Origin: Lichenostomus cassidix
Taxonomy: Eukaryota > Chordata > Aves > Passeriformes > Meliphagidae
Reading direction: 5' to 3'
Length of the DNA: 64,000 nucleotides
Assembly: GCA_008360975.2 (NCBI GenBank)
Contig: CM039188.1
Coordinates: forward strand, 24,455,944 to 24,519,943
The notes under the pieces: model-generated
The model's input: only the letters and a program-made list of their open reading frames with translations
What the model was told of the DNA's origin: nothing
Database searches by the model: none
Made by a program: the position numbers and the translations under genes
Shown here: piece by piece, positions 1-13,440 of the stretch
Layout: each line of letters opens with the position of its first letter
How positions within the stretch are numbered: position 1 is the stretch's first letter

Positions 1-1744
1 TATCAGTAATGTTTAGAGAGCAATAAAATAGTTTTTTTGAAATCAGAATGCAATAAGATGAAACAGAATCATTCTGTTCTCTTCTAAGCAGGAAAATTAT
101 TTGTCTGGTTACTCAAATGTGAAAAAAAGGTTGGCATTCCCTATATGCAGTGGGGTTGGCATTCCCTATATACAGTGGGGTGGGCAGCTACAGGATTACT
201 CTACAGAGTGCAGAGCTTCTCTACAGCCCTTTCTATAATCTGTGTCTTGTCTTCTCCACTTGTCCTGCAAAAGTACTGAAGTCTGACTCCTTTTACAATT
301 CAAGCTGAGCCATCTTGGATCAGCCAATGGAAACCAAAATTCCCCAGTGTGAAGAGGGACTGCAGCTCATGACAGTAATCTCTGCTCTTATTCTGGCAGG
401 AATGTATTGCCCAGGATGACAGTGACATTCAGTGGTCTCTGCCACAGCCTGTGCTTTTTATGAGGCTCTTGTCAATACAAGCAGTGCAGACTTTATTCTG
501 AGAAGCCTGTGGCTGATGTCACGCAAACAATTATGTAGGTTTACATGCTTGAGTGGTCCATTAGTTCAATAGATACAGTGTTTACCTAAGAATCTGCAGA
601 GTCTGGCCTATGAACAGTGAATTCTGATTTAGGATGTGCTATGCATCACCTTACAAAACCTACCTGATAGACCCTAGACATGTGGGGAGACAGTGTCTCT
701 CTGGACAGGGAAAATGATACATCATTCATTTGAGCTCGATTCTTATAACATGGATGTATCTGATTTGGGTCCCTTGGCTCCATAAATTCAGTCCTGAATG
801 ACTGAAATTGGTCATAGTGGAGGAGAAATACACTAGCAGCAGCTATAATGGCAATGAAAATGTGCTCAAGAGAAAGCTTAAATATCTGCCTTCTAAATTA
901 ATGTTTTGTCACTAAATAAACAACAAATGCCAAACCAGCTGGACCCATTTAACAACACCCCTCCCCAGCTAGAATCAATAAGGCATATGGTTGATAGACA
1001 GCCAAGCTAATTGTCTCTGGTTCTGTTCATATTCAGATTCTGGCATGTCCCGTTTGTGTAGTGCTTGCCTCAAGCTATTTATCCCTGGGCCAAATTGCCC
1101 TAGGCCCATCTGATCAATCTGCTGATTGATCTGGACTCTGTAGTGGACTGAAGGTTCATGGGGTTGGAGATGTCTGTGTGACACACAACTGCACGATGTG
1201 GATGGATATCTGCACCGTGGTCCAGCACGTTTGCCCTCTGTTCCCCAGTTCCCATCTCGAGCAGCCCTGCTGATGTGCAGTGGCAATGGCCTCAGTGTGC
1301 AAGCTGTATTGCAAACACATTAGAAATTATGTGGCCTCCAAAAGCCACTGTCCAAAACCCTGATGGGGAGTGAGCAAATGCTCCCTGCAGATTTATTCCA
1401 TTAGTTACTAGGTGAAGACAAAGCTGTCAACAATGATATCTCCCTCCCAATTAAGTTCACTATTACAGTCCATAAATCACAGCATGCCTTCCCTGTGGGG
1501 AAAGAAAACTTGCACAGTTTCTGAAAATGTTCATAAACACAGTGTGTAGGAAATAGTTATGTTTTTTTTAACCAAGCACATTCCATCATATTGCCTTAAT
1601 ATTGAATCATGACTAAGGCTTTTAAAGAGACCAGGCAATTGTGTTACACTTTAATGCCAGGTGAAGGTCTGCTAAAATGTTTTTCTCTCACACAAGATTG
1701 CTGATCATTTTGATTAGTATTGTCTTCTAGCCCTTTCCCACCAA
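1..1744. other. Non-coding AT-rich sequence, no gene recognised
   Basis: Apart from the duplication at 129-178 I see no gene, RNA or mobile element here. A GC-richer patch at roughly 975-1310 carries a 103-codon open frame on the minus strand (975-1286). Its predicted product has no signal peptide, membrane segment or motif that I recognise. The frame could be chance, an unfamiliar exon or an old retrocopy. Confidence 0.6.
129..178. repeat. Two-copy 25-bp tandem duplication
   Basis: Two adjacent 25-bp copies (129-153 and 154-178) differ by one G/A change, and the start of a third copy (GGTGGG) follows. The near identity suggests a recent slippage or duplication event. It has no coding context and no evident function. 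Confidence 0.9.
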
Positions 1745-1965
1745 ATCACAGGGAACAGGACTACAGGGACATCTATTCCCTTGCTCCAATGCAGAATCAA
1801 CTCCACTGCTGTCTGTCTTCATAAAGGCATCCAGTGACAGAGCTGCCTACACCTTTCCCTGGGAACTGATTCCAGTGCTTTGCTACTATAATTAGGAAGT
1901 TTCTATTTCTGCCGTGCTGATTCCTCTATGCTACAGTATGAATTTATTGCTTCTTATCTGGGACT
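1745..1965 (-). mobile_element. Ancient CR1 LINE 3'-end fragment
   Basis: Read on the plus strand, this matches from memory the reverse complement of CR1 3' ends. It has the phrase 'ccagtgacagagctgcctacacctt', followed by a 'ccctgggaactgattccagtgctt' type segment and 'attaggaagttt'. These correspond to the conserved tail of the CR1 ORF, where a residue string like WNSLPREV is encoded on the other strand. The copy is heavily diverged, lacks the octamer tail and has no open frame. Boundaries are approximate. It is much older than the copy at 14218-14625. Confidence 0.6.
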
Positions 1966-4900
1966 CTTTTGGTTAGAATTCCTCATAGAAGATTGGGTCT
2001 TTTTAGTGTTTGCTTGATTTTGTGTTGTTTTTCATGTAAGAAAATTACTTGAGCACTGTGGGATTGCTAGTCCTTCACACATTGGTACAAGACAGGATGG
2101 TGCAGTTTTAAATTGAGAGGAAGCACCCCTGGACTGAGAGTGCAACGGATGGAATGCAGATTTGCTTTACTGTGTCCCTGGATAGAGAAGAGAAATCCCA
2201 TGTTAATTAACAGCTGGTGATTGCTTCCCAGACATCCAGCAGTAGAAAATAGGCAGCATTATTGTATCTAGGAGTGTTCTTATGAGGTCTGCTTCCCTTT
2301 CAAGCTGTGTAAGGACAAATGAAAGAGCAGGACCTGTAGTGAACACTTGAAATCCTGTGTAGGCACCACAAGAGTAGATAAAGCACTTTGGCTTTACTGA
2401 CAGGGACTTGATATATTAACTGAGTCAAGGAAGGATAAAGATATTCTTATTTGAAGCACAAGTCTGTCTACAAATGACCCCACAATACTCCTTAAAAGAA
2501 AGAATCCTTTATGAAGGAGTCATCCTTCAGGGAATCAATGCTCAAAGATCAGAGCCACCAACCTCTAGAAATGCCCTCTAAAGAATTAAATTGGAGACTG
2601 TGAGGGTAGGATTTTATCTTCTGATCAATGTGTGTGGTAAATTGTTTTGCTTAGGTACACAAGCTTTAAAAATCTAATTAAATGCTGCAGTCATCAAAGA
2701 CTTGGGACAGTGTTGACCCTTCTTTAAAAGAGATGTTATACAAGGATTGTTCACTCGTGGGGCGTTTCAAAGACAATAAATCAACATCTTTGTATTAACC
2801 CCACAGTATGGCATTTTCCATGGGGGCAAGTCTGAAATCTGATGTAAGGCTGAGATTGCTTTTCAGAAAGTTGTTATACCTTTTGTGTATAAGTACTGGT
2901 TTTCTGACATATTTTATTGGTTATTTAAAAGAGTATTTTACTCTTTTGAAAATTAATTTTGAGCGCTAGCTATGCACATTGCCTGACACATTTGAGAGGG
3001 GTGTGAGGAGCAGTCAAATCTGGTTAAAGGCAGGAATGATGAGCTAAATCTGTTACAAAGAGGAATTATGCTCTGATTAATGAATGTGTATCTATTCAGG
3101 AGATGTTTTGGGAATCATCAGTGTTTAAGTTTGAATGTATTCAACCAGTGCTGTCACAGGTGAGGTGGACCTGTGTCAGAGATATTGCTTGTTTTGGTCC
3201 CATTTTCTTCTCTGCTCTTTTGTCACTGTTCTTTTTCCTTTCAGTGATAGATAGGCTCATGTACTGCTTCTTTACTATCTCCTAACCATGCTGTTTGTAG
3301 CTTGACTCCCTTCCTTCCAGAGTGTTGAGATGGTGCTTTCCAACCTGCTTGACAGCTCCAGGCTTTTCTCTAGACTGTTTCCATTGTTATTTCTTGTCTT
3401 AAAGTACAGTGGCAGCATTTGCATATCCCAGACTGCTGGGACCCTACTGTGCTGGGCATTGTATGTGCAAACAGAGCAGGGAGGAGAAGAGACCTGCCTT
3501 GAGGAGTTGAAATGAAATACTGAAGGAAAGCATGGCAAAGAACATAATGGCATAAATTTCCAATAATTGTACTCGGTATAGCACTGGCACAACATTGAGA
3601 ACAGTAGAGGTAGCTCCTGAGAGTGTCAGTAGATTTGGAGCTATCCTGATTGTAATTTGTTCTGATTTCTTCATGAAATTAGTGAAGATCTAGGTTTCAC
3701 TGCCTATTTTCTAGCAGCCCTAACCCAGTTCTGCATAAATCCCAGTTGCCTCATGTGTAGCTGATAGCTACTAATTGCTGCAGTTGTTTGGATCACTTGA
3801 GTATCTTAAAGGAATTGTGTGCTCCTGGAGATGATTTAGAACCAATAAAGCAAAAAATTAACCAAATTAAACTCAACAAAGATAAAAACAGTGATGTAGA
3901 GGGAAGCTGCTCAGTACAGCATCTTGATTTGAATGTGTGTTTGTTAGTAAGTGCCTAATTACTTATGCTCTTAACTTTGTCCTTCAGAGAATTACAATAG
4001 CTACTAGAAGATTGCTAGCAACAAAGAATGTTCACATTTCAGCCTGAGTTCCTGCAAAATGTTGCTTTTGAAAGGAGACTGAGGGGAAAAAACCCAACAT
4101 ATTTTAGGCAAAAAGAGTGAGAAAAGTCTCTTTCTCCAGATGTAAAAGAGAGCATACATATATATAGAGAGAGCTATAATTTGCAGCTCCTAAGTAGTTC
4201 TGAGCAGAACATACAAGAAATTTGAGCAGAAAGCTAGGCACTGTGCAATGGCTTATACAGCAAATTCCTCACTGCTGCTGTACTTAGGATGCTGTCATAT
4301 TTGCATGTGTAGAGGTTGATTTTTTTTAAGTGATATCTGTAACAGATTGCTTATGAGGGTAAAAGTAGTTTTGGGTGGACAAAGTAAGGGAATATAGGAG
4401 TGAGGATGGAGCAAAAGAGAGGGAACTTAGCCCTCCTGGTGAAGGATTAACAGAGGTCAAAAAATCATTCCTTTTCCAATTTTAATGAAAGAAGCATAGT
4501 TTGATGCTTTTCCTCATTCTAAGACTGCAAATGAATGTGACTGTTGGTATTGAAAATATCTTGAGGTGCTGAAATGAATTCTATCAAGTGCTATTTTACA
4601 TCTGGTAATACTCATCAGAAGCAGATCTGAATTTCAATGCATTTTTAGAGGAATTGTTGATCAATTTGCTTTAACACTGCCTCCAGAATCTGATGATAGA
4701 TCATTACAAATATGGGCTGGAGGATGCTATGGCAGATGCAAGTAGAGATGATTAGATTTGTAATTTTGGATCTGGTATTTAGTGGCATCCATAAGCAAGG
4801 ACTTAAGCTTCTGAAAGGTATTTCTGATAATATTAAGAAGATTTTCTTCTGTGGCCATAAGAAAATTATTGGGAAGGGAGGAAATTCTTTGCCATTTTTA

Positions 4901-7761
4901 ACACTGAGTGAAATGTTAAACTGAATAGGTTTAATATGTGCCTTGCGGAATGAAGCTTCTGGGTTTTGAAGGGTAGAAAGTATCTGTTGCCTTTTTTTAA
5001 AATTTTTTTTTTAAAGAGGAAGAAATTCTGCCTAGTTTCCATCATTGAAAGGAAATTCAGTTGAGTGGCTCTTTCTGATCTCCTGAGAAGCAAAAGAGTA
5101 GCCTTAAGAACAAGGAAAACAAGCCAAGCACTTTGGCTGTAGCCTTGAAAACAATGTTGAAAACAAAGAATGACAGTGTTTGCACTTAAGAAAGGTCACA
5201 ATCTGTAAAGGCACTGAAGATTCCTGTATTTTTATACAAAAATGTGCACTTTAAAGTGATGTTTGTCTTGAAGCATTTTATAACTGGGACAGCATGAAAC
5301 ACAGGTGTCTTTCAAAAGAAAAACTGTAGCTGACAAAAAAAATCAGTGTTCAAGTTCCCCAACATTCAAGCCAGTTTCTCAGAGCATGTTACATGGAACC
5401 TCATCAAGCCTGCTGAGCATCATTTATGCATATCCTATAAATCCCTGGGGAGTACATCACATATCTAGAATTAGGGGCTGAACAAGGAGAGAAGTTGAAC
5501 AGGGTCCCAGTAGAATGGGGAGAACCTCATAAAAACAATTTGAGTTTGAGGCCTGTGTGCCTTGGTGGAGGAGGAATGGCGCTGAACCTGAAATGTAGTT
5601 ATAAAAGCTGTTCAGAAAAGAAGCCCTCCAAAGGAACAAGTTAATTTCAAGCTATCAGAACTGTAGTGAAAATTGGGACATATTTTTCCATAAATACCAC
5701 AAACTACAAATATTCTGATCAGCTCTCTCGGTAGTTAAAAAAATAAGGTCCCATTATATCTTTTTATTAGGCATTGAAGGTGATGCTGTATGTTAGGATC
5801 TATGTAATTTCTCCAAGATTTGCAATGAAGGCATTGGATCAGACATTTGGGGATGGACTCTTGTGGTCTATGTCTTCCTCAATGGCCTGCAGCAGTGTGT
5901 GACTTCTGATGCAGTGCATGCCTGCTAAATGACTACCCAGACTGTTAATTGCTCTTACTTATTGCCAAAGGCTGGTGGCTCTGTGCTAGGTTCAGAAGAC
6001 AAATATGTGGAACCTGTCTATTGCCTCGCTCTTTCATCAGCCCAAAGAAACCATAAAATGCAACCATTCTAAGGTATAACTGTGTTCTCTACCACAGAGG
6101 GACAAGAGATCTGAGGTAAGACACAAATAAATGGTGAAGGAAAGCATAGGGACCAGTTCAGTAGCTTGAAGAGTGATACTGTCTGGAGAAGTGATATTTC
6201 CTGGAAGTGGGGAAAGGAGTGTTTCTCTGTTCCTAGATTCTGCAAGGCTGTCCTCTGATCTGCGATCTATGCTTGAAAAAGGAAGTAGGAATACAATATA
6301 CTACATAAACAAATTAATCTATGTGAATTTTGAATGCACATGTTCTTGAGGTTTTCTTACTCTGTCAATCAGCTTTCCCAGACACCTTCCTGCAGGAGTC
6401 AGTACTCTCTGCAGCAGTGCTATAACATGCTGCTGGTTGGCATGAGAAGGAAAAATCTTAATGGGATCAATTTTGCAAATGACTGACTTCTACAAAACAC
6501 CATAAAGTGTTGTTCATAGAAAAAAAAAAACAAAACAATGAAAAGTCAAACCCAAGAATAGAGTCCTAGAGGCTCTGATGTGTCATTGATGCAAATGACT
6601 AGAAGATCCAAGGCTTAAGGAAATTAAAATGTCATGCTTCAGTTCAGTTGTAGTGCTTAAAGGTATGTTTATTTCCCGCTATTTATTCATACAATCTTTA
6701 ATATGCTAGCAAATGTCAAGGTAAGTGTTATTCTTGTTCATTAAAACAGTTTTTTTGGATCAATGCTTTCATGATGTGCAAGGAGAAAACAATCTTCTCC
6801 ATTATTTTCTCTTCTGACAGACAAATTATCTTGCCTTTACCTTCAAAGAGATCTGGTGATAATAGAAACATCTCTTCTACCATATCTTCTAAATATTCAT
6901 TAGAAGATCTGAGCAGTCAGTGGTTGCTCATGACACAAACCCTTATTAGAGCAATAATTACAGTGGGAAATACAAGATACCCAACCGCTTTTTAATTTAG
7001 TTCATATATCTTTTGAAACTGTTTTAAAAGTTTTTCAAACTCAGACCCTGGTAGCTCTATGGTAGACCTTCCTTGTTATTTTCATTTTCTTTAATAGCTA
7101 AGTGAGGACCAGGTCCTTCATAAGATTAATCACTGCTTTGATATCTTCATTCAAAGTTACAAAGTCCACAACCGACTAATTTTTTTTTCAGTTAGGTCTC
7201 AATTTGGCTAGCAAAAATTGTATTTTGGCAGAAAATCCTGAACAAAGCATCTCAAGCTTCCCAAGATAATAATTAATTTTGTTTGCTTACACAAAGCTTT
7301 TGATGTCAATTAAAATGCGGGAAGATTTGCTTCACTCAGTAGTCCTCTTTAATAACCCTAGTAATCAAGTTTTGACAACTTTTGCAAGAAGTTTTCTTAA
7401 AGTGAACTGTTTGTATGCAATTTGCATCATTCTTCTAACAGTCAACTGAACCACCTATGAAATATTTATTTATATCTGACTATATATCACCATTACTTGG
7501 AAGAATTATCAGAACTGTTCTGACAAAGCTTTTGCCTGCATAATACCTACCAATCCTGAATGAAATATCCTCTAACAACAGTTTTGATTTGCCAAAGTCA
7601 AAGCAGCTACTGTCATAAAAAGTGAGTGAAGGAAGAAGGTCTCTGACTCATTGCATAATTATTGGTTTCTGGGGCAAAAAAAAAAGGAAGAAAAATCTGT
7701 GATTGATTGATTCATAAATCAAAGTTGGATAGATATAAACTTCCGAAATGCTGAACTACTC
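1966..7761. other. Non-coding AT-rich sequence, no gene recognised
   Basis: I see only unique AT-rich sequence with short homopolymers, for example the A/T run near 4990-5015 and the small AT/AG run at 4155-4175. Open frames of 60-106 codons occur on both strands at 3275-3674 and overlap in several phases, as expected of chance frames. A short palindrome of POU-octamer type lies at 7415-7427 and is described separately. Confidence 0.6.
7415..7427. promoter_or_regulatory. Palindromic octamer-like site
   Basis: ATGCAATTTGCAT is a 13-bp palindrome apart from its central base. Each arm resembles half of the POU octamer ATGCAAAT, so a POU homodimer could bind here. This is motif resemblance only. 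Such short sites occur by chance in AT-rich DNA, and no promoter or transcript is visible nearby. Confidence 0.2.
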
Positions 7762-7838
7762 CCTTTTTTTTTTTTCCTAAAAATCATGCCAGAATATGAG
7801 AGAAAAAAAATAAGAAAATAAGAAAAATAAGAAAAAGA
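7762..7838. repeat. Poly-T run and A-rich AAAATAAG repeat
   Basis: A T homopolymer (about 7763-7775) is followed 25 bp later by an A-rich stretch (7802-7838) made of imperfect units close to AAAATAAG. The opposite base bias of the two tracts gives weak inverted complementarity. It is ordinary simple sequence. Confidence 0.75.
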
Positions 7839-8689
7839 GTCTACTTTTAAATTAAATTGTGCTTAATATTTGAGGCTTTTTCTAAATGCTACGAAATTTC
7901 ACAGAACTTACTGGTGGACCTCCGTTGGCTGCAGGGAGACAGTCTGCCTCACCGTTGTCTGCACCACAGACTTCAGGGGAATTTCTCACATATTGTCACT
8001 CCTCTCTGGCTGTAGTTGCTGTTGTGCAGGGTGCAGGAAAGTTTATAAAAAATATGATAGCAATATCTATTTTTAAACCTCCTGGCAAGAGAACCATTTG
8101 AAGGAAAAGAAGTCTAAGGATAGCAATTTGAGTTCAGCTGTACTCGGGAAGGTAGAAATTTTGTTAAATAAATCACAAAGATTTCAAATGGTCAAGCACC
8201 ATGATCATCTCAAACTACCCCTGATTTCTTTGAGTCAGACCCATCTTTTGCATTTTAATTAACTATTTCCCATAGCAGCATCTATGTTCCACGCTCTTTA
8301 ATAAATCCGACATTTCCCCCTCTAATTTACAACTGACTTCATCAATGATATGTTTTTCCCTTCTTTCCAGCTCCATCTCTAATTCACCTCTCTCTTCTTT
8401 GGATCCAGTGAGGTATTTTATTTCAGTGCTGGAGTTTTGAAAATTTTTCCATGGATATGGCTGTTGAGCTCTATTGAGATATATTAGCTGTTCTGAGCAG
8501 GTGGTTGTGAAATTTTAGCTCTGATCTATGGATATTATTGCATTATAATATGGACAAAGCTTTTTTTTAGATATATTGGATTTGTTGTGTATAATTCACT
8601 GTAAACCTCAGTTCAGATCTCAAAAGCTAATGAGTTGTCAGGTTAAATATTCTGTGTTATTATTGAAGGATTAGATAACAAAGCACAGA
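7839..8689. other. Non-coding sequence, no gene recognised
   Basis: Overlapping open frames at 7870-8101 lie in two plus-strand phases and match nothing I recognise. The stretch around 8230-8370 is compositionally smooth and contains AT-rich homeodomain-like words, but nothing specific can be called from it. Confidence 0.55.
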
Positions 8690-9090
8690 ACATCACTGTG
8701 CCATTGTCTAAGGCTGCGCTATGTCTTGAATACTGAACACACTTCTGGCCATCTCATCCCAAAGGATTTAACAGCATGAGTAAAAGTACAGAGAAGGGCA
8801 AAAAGGCAGATCAAAAAAATGGAATGGCTTACATAGACCAAATGCTGAGCAGAAAATGGAAAAGTATTTTAGAGTATATGGTAGGAATCCATGAACTATA
8901 ATAGGAAAAATGTACACAGAATGTGTATTCACTATCTTTTACAACAGAATAACTAGGAACCACTGCAATCATAAGACAACCAGATTAAGCAAACAAAGCT
9001 TAACTTTTCACCACAGAGATGGATTCAATTGTGGAGCTCACTGGTGCAGCATGTCTTGAGGACAAAGGGAAAAAGGGATTTGAAAGCAAA
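8690..9090 (+). mobile_element. Ancient CR1 LINE fragment, plus strand
   Basis: Several landmarks occur in the order seen in CR1 3' regions. They are a 'ttctggccatctcat' segment (about 8740-8756, CR1 'ttctgggcacctcac'), 'cagagaagggca' (about 8789-8801), 'tggaatggctt' (8820-8830), and 'gtggagctcactggtgcagcatgtcttgaggacaaa' near 9030-9067, equivalent to the CR1 'gtggaactcattgccacaggaggt' region. The copy has decayed through many substitutions and indels and keeps no open frame. The family assignment rests on remembered CR1 consensus wording, not an alignment. Confidence 0.6.
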
Positions 9091-12000
9091 GAAACTCATG
9101 GAACAAAACTCTTCAGAATGCATTTTCACTTAACTGTTGTGATACAGGTAAGGTTTGACTCTCAAAAAATGCTTTGTCTCTGGTAGGGAAATAATTCCTG
9201 GAGTATCTGGAGTTGTTCCTTTTCCTCAGTGCTTGAATGAAACAAAGGCAGACATGGAACTCAGTTATGGTCAACAGCAGAGTTAAGGAGGCTGCAGTGA
9301 AAACAGAGACCAAAAGTAAAAATAGCTTTTTAAAGATGTCTTCATTAAGTTTTCAATGCAGACCGACCTTTTTAAAAAAAAACAAACCAAAAAACACCCA
9401 AGAAACAACCAAGTTTCTGATGCATCAGCTCACTTAATCTTAAAAATGAGATCTGACACTTTTTTAAACATGACTTTGGCTGCTTACTCAGATCACCAAG
9501 CTTTCCAGCATTTTTAGTACTGCAATCCATATTGATTTCTCTCTGGCTTTTATAAGGTCACTAAAAGTGAGTATCACAATATCATAGTCTCCATGCATAA
9601 TTCAGCATTTGTTGACACAGAAGGCAGCTAAATAAAGGCAATTTGATTGCTTTTAGAGAAATGCACAGAGACCTTATTTATAGAGTTGGTAGATAAAACT
9701 TCCATTCTATTTGTCTTAGATTAAGAAAAAATAAAGGAAAGATTATTTTAACCCAGTTTATCTGCTTAAAATATTGCACTTGCACCATGGTCTTTTCTGT
9801 CATTTCCCAAAGCCTTTCTTGAAGATGATTATAAATCTGTTAAAGTATTTTTTCGACTTGAGGAAAGATCCTTCATATTCATTTGTCCAGCACAAACGAG
9901 CAAAATGATCCATACTTTTTAATGGAGATTTGACTGATGGGGGCATTCCTTCCTTAAATAGCTATTATGAATGACAAAATCCTGAAAAAAAAATCTCTTT
10001 TAAAACAAAGAAGGAAACAACCTGAGAACCTGTTCATTGACTAGAGCAATTCCTCCATGCTGTAAATCAAATAACGAAATGATTCTGCTCTAAATCCTTG
10101 AGTAATTTGGTCCACTTTCAGCTGCATCTCTACTGTTAATTAAACTGTTTCAGTTGGACACTGAAGGCCTCTAATTCCAGAAAATATTAGTCTCAAAATT
10201 GAATCTCCATAAAAATTTTCTGTTAATGACCTCAAAAACCCCGAGCTGCCAGCCTGCTCTGAGGAATTGCATTCAGCATGTGCTAATTACAGCAACCCAA
10301 ACACACAAGTGCATCCTCACCCTTTGGCAGCACAGGCAGTCAGCTTCCAGCAGCCAGGGCATTTCCAGATCATGACTGCAGTTATCATCTGCTACTGAAA
10401 CTGCTTATGCTTCGACACAGAGGAAGGTGTGGTGACAGAAACATACTGCAGTTAAAAATGTTCCGTTAGAGACTCACTAAGTTTTCTGAATTAATACCAC
10501 AAACAGTTCTGAAAGGTCTACGAGTTGGATGATTATCAAATTTGAGCAAAAGGGCCTCATCAAAATCATCTACAGGCTGGTCCTGTTCTAATACTGGAAA
10601 GAATCCCTGTAAAAAGGCAGGAATATTGCAAAATATGAAGATATGCTGGGTAAGTACTGATTTCCCTTGCTCCCTCCCACAGAAATCTTGAGTCTTGTTT
10701 TTATGAGAGGAAGATACAGTAGAACTGTTTTGTCTCCTTCAAGTTTGTGTTTTCAGCTCTTATTTTGAACTCTGGCTGAAAGAAACTTGAAAAATTGACA
10801 CTATCCTGCAACATAGTTACAAGGAAACAGATGCTTTTTTTTTTCCTGAAAACTGTGACATAAGACAATTTTTGGTGCCCTTGGAAGGGAAGCGGAGAAC
10901 TACATTCCTCAATATTTTTTTTCTTATTATTTCTTTCTGACCAATATTAACTAGCGATTTGTTTGGCCCCTTGGGAATTCCGATTAAGGCAAATTCTTGT
11001 GCAAAAATCAATCTTTCAATGGCAGGCTTTGTTAATCTTCCAAATCCAATTTCCATTTCTCACATTCCAGGTTTATTGATTAAATGTCAAAATTCTCAAG
11101 TCTTCTGTAGGGCTAACTGAATTACTCTGTGTCTAATAATTTAATTGTTTTCAAAAACAGATGTGCCACTTCCACTGAATGCTAAAATTTTGTTGGAAAC
11201 ATCTAAGGAAATGGCACCACACACTCACATAATTATTCAGAAGGAGCTACAGTGAGGTGGTGAGTGTGAAGGGTGAAAGGAAAAGCAGACTGCATCGTGC
11301 AAGTGAGGCAAGCAAGGTTGTGTCTCTGCAGCTTTGCCACAGGAAACTTTCAGTTTGTCTGATTTTGAGCTGAGCAACAGATACTTTCTTATGAAGAAAC
11401 TTCACCATAGCCCTGTGTGGTTAGGTTGCATTTAAATGGGTGTGAATGGCAGGAATACAGAGAAAATGAGAGGATGAAATGGCTTGTCTGTAATAATATA
11501 AGCAAAAATGTTAGAATAGAATCCCTTTCTATTTATCAGGAAGGGATGAAGGGACTTGTGAGCTGTCTATTGGATGCTAAAACTGCCTATAAATTAATCA
11601 AGGACCTGCAATTCTTTATACATAACCAAAAGTATTATTTCAATAATTCATTTAAATTAATTAAACTGAGCCAGTGGAATGATTGAAGTCACTGGCATAG
11701 TTCATATATGTGAGTAGAGCTGATTCAGGGAATGAGAAGAATGAGGGAGAGTGTGCACCTGTGTGTGTCAAGAAATGATGAGAAGATACTTTATAGTCAT
11801 TTTCCTAGTGCAAGTTGGCCCTGGTGAGAAACTGGGTGCCAAAGAACCACAGAAATCCTCTCAGCATTGTTATGGAGGGCATTTAATTTGAACCATCTAA
11901 ACAAGAAGATCAGGTAAAAGGTATTTTTATGAGCAGCTGAAAAGTAAAGCAGAGTTCAGGACTTGCTGCTAGCAAGGCTTTTTAACACCTAGCCATCTGC

Positions 12001-13440
12001 AGGGAATGGAGCACATCAATGCTCAGGCAATTTTTGTACAGAAAGTAGACAAACTCTTAGAGGAAGGCTCAGTAGGTTTCATTCTAATCAAGTGATAATA
12101 ACTCATTGAGGACATCAGGGGAGAAGATAATTTGGCTGAGAGTAACCACAGAGAATGCACAGGGTTCACTGTGGTGGAAACTGGAAAGAGAAATGTCAAG
12201 ACCCAGTTTTATTATCCTCAGTTACTCAGTAGGTAAGACTTCCCTACTAGCTGCCACCTGAAAAAAGAAGATACGTTGTAATTTATTTTGACCATAGGAA
12301 ACCTTCTGATATTTTCTCACATCGCTTCCTCAAAAGCAAAATAAGGAAGGGTTTTCTGATGAAACAACCACAAGGTGGATGCAGAGGTGATTGATAAAAA
12401 CTTTCTCTTTGGACAGCTATCAAGGACACTGCTGTTCTTTAAAACATATAGGAATTAAATTGCAGGAAAGGAGGCTGAAATTTCAGTCTGGAAAAGTATG
12501 TGGCAGTCAGGATTGTGAAGCACTAGAAGAGCTCAGACAGAGAAGAGATGGAGTGTTGTTAACTGTTAAAAAACCTCAAGGATTGTGTAGAGAAACATAG
12601 CAGAAATTATTTGTGTAAGGGGAATGTCACTGTGGTTTACCAGAAGGAGCAGAATGAGCACTTGAGCTGTTTTCCAAGCCTTTAGCTGTATGAGCCACTG
12701 ATATTTCAGGGACATACAATAGTCTATTATTAGGTGTTTTCCCATGGTTCCCAGCCATAAAATCTGAGGTTTTGTACCTGATAACATTTTCACACATTCA
12801 CAACAGAAATTGTTCTAAATGGTAACGTTACATTCAGGTTTTTAGGTGTCTTTTGAATGTGTAAAAACAGGAGCACAGGACAAAAAAAAATACAAAATAC
12901 TAAACTGTAAACAGAGTATGCAATCGATTCTTCCAGTCAGAGAGGGTTCAGAATTCATAACCCTGTTCAATAATTCACAAATCAATTAAAATAACATTAT
13001 TATTCTCTCTTTCCACTTAGCAGTAACGATGTGTAAAGGTCACTTGCCATCTAGTTAGGGAAAAGGCAGCAATTAACATCAGAGTAAAACCAGAATATTC
13101 ATTTTCTGCTACACAATGTAAGCGTGACATGATTTTCTACTTGGAGGGAGCTCTCAGCAATAGCAGGACTGAATTTTCACCTCACAGAGAAATTAAGGAA
13201 GAATTTTTAAAATGTTGCACTGACAGTAGAAATGTAGTTTCCTGTATAAACAGTGGGAGCCAAAGATGTCAGAGATGATTGGAAGCTTCATTCCAGTTAC
13301 CTTAAATATCACCAAAAAAACTTTTAGGAATAGCTCTGAAATATGAAAGGAGACACTTTGTCTACTTGGTTCACTTAGGCCTCTGTAAGGGGAAATTCAT
13401 GTCATAACTATGCTAGGAATTGAAGGACTAATACTTTGCT
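9091..13440. other. Non-coding sequence with one candidate conserved patch
   Basis: No gene is recognised. Open frames (for example 10817-11056 minus and 11417-11686 plus) are short and unfamiliar. An A/C-rich run lies at about 9375-9400. The patch at 10230-10420 is GC-richer than its surroundings and free of low-complexity sequence, and is listed separately as a weak regulatory candidate. Confidence 0.55.
10230..10420. other. Candidate conserved non-coding element
   Basis: This patch is less AT-rich than its flanks, has no simple repeats and no long open frame. It contains TAATTA-like and CAGC-rich words typical of vertebrate enhancers, such as 'tgctaattacagc' near 10281. That is only a compositional impression; conservation cannot be judged from one genome. 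Confidence 0.2.
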
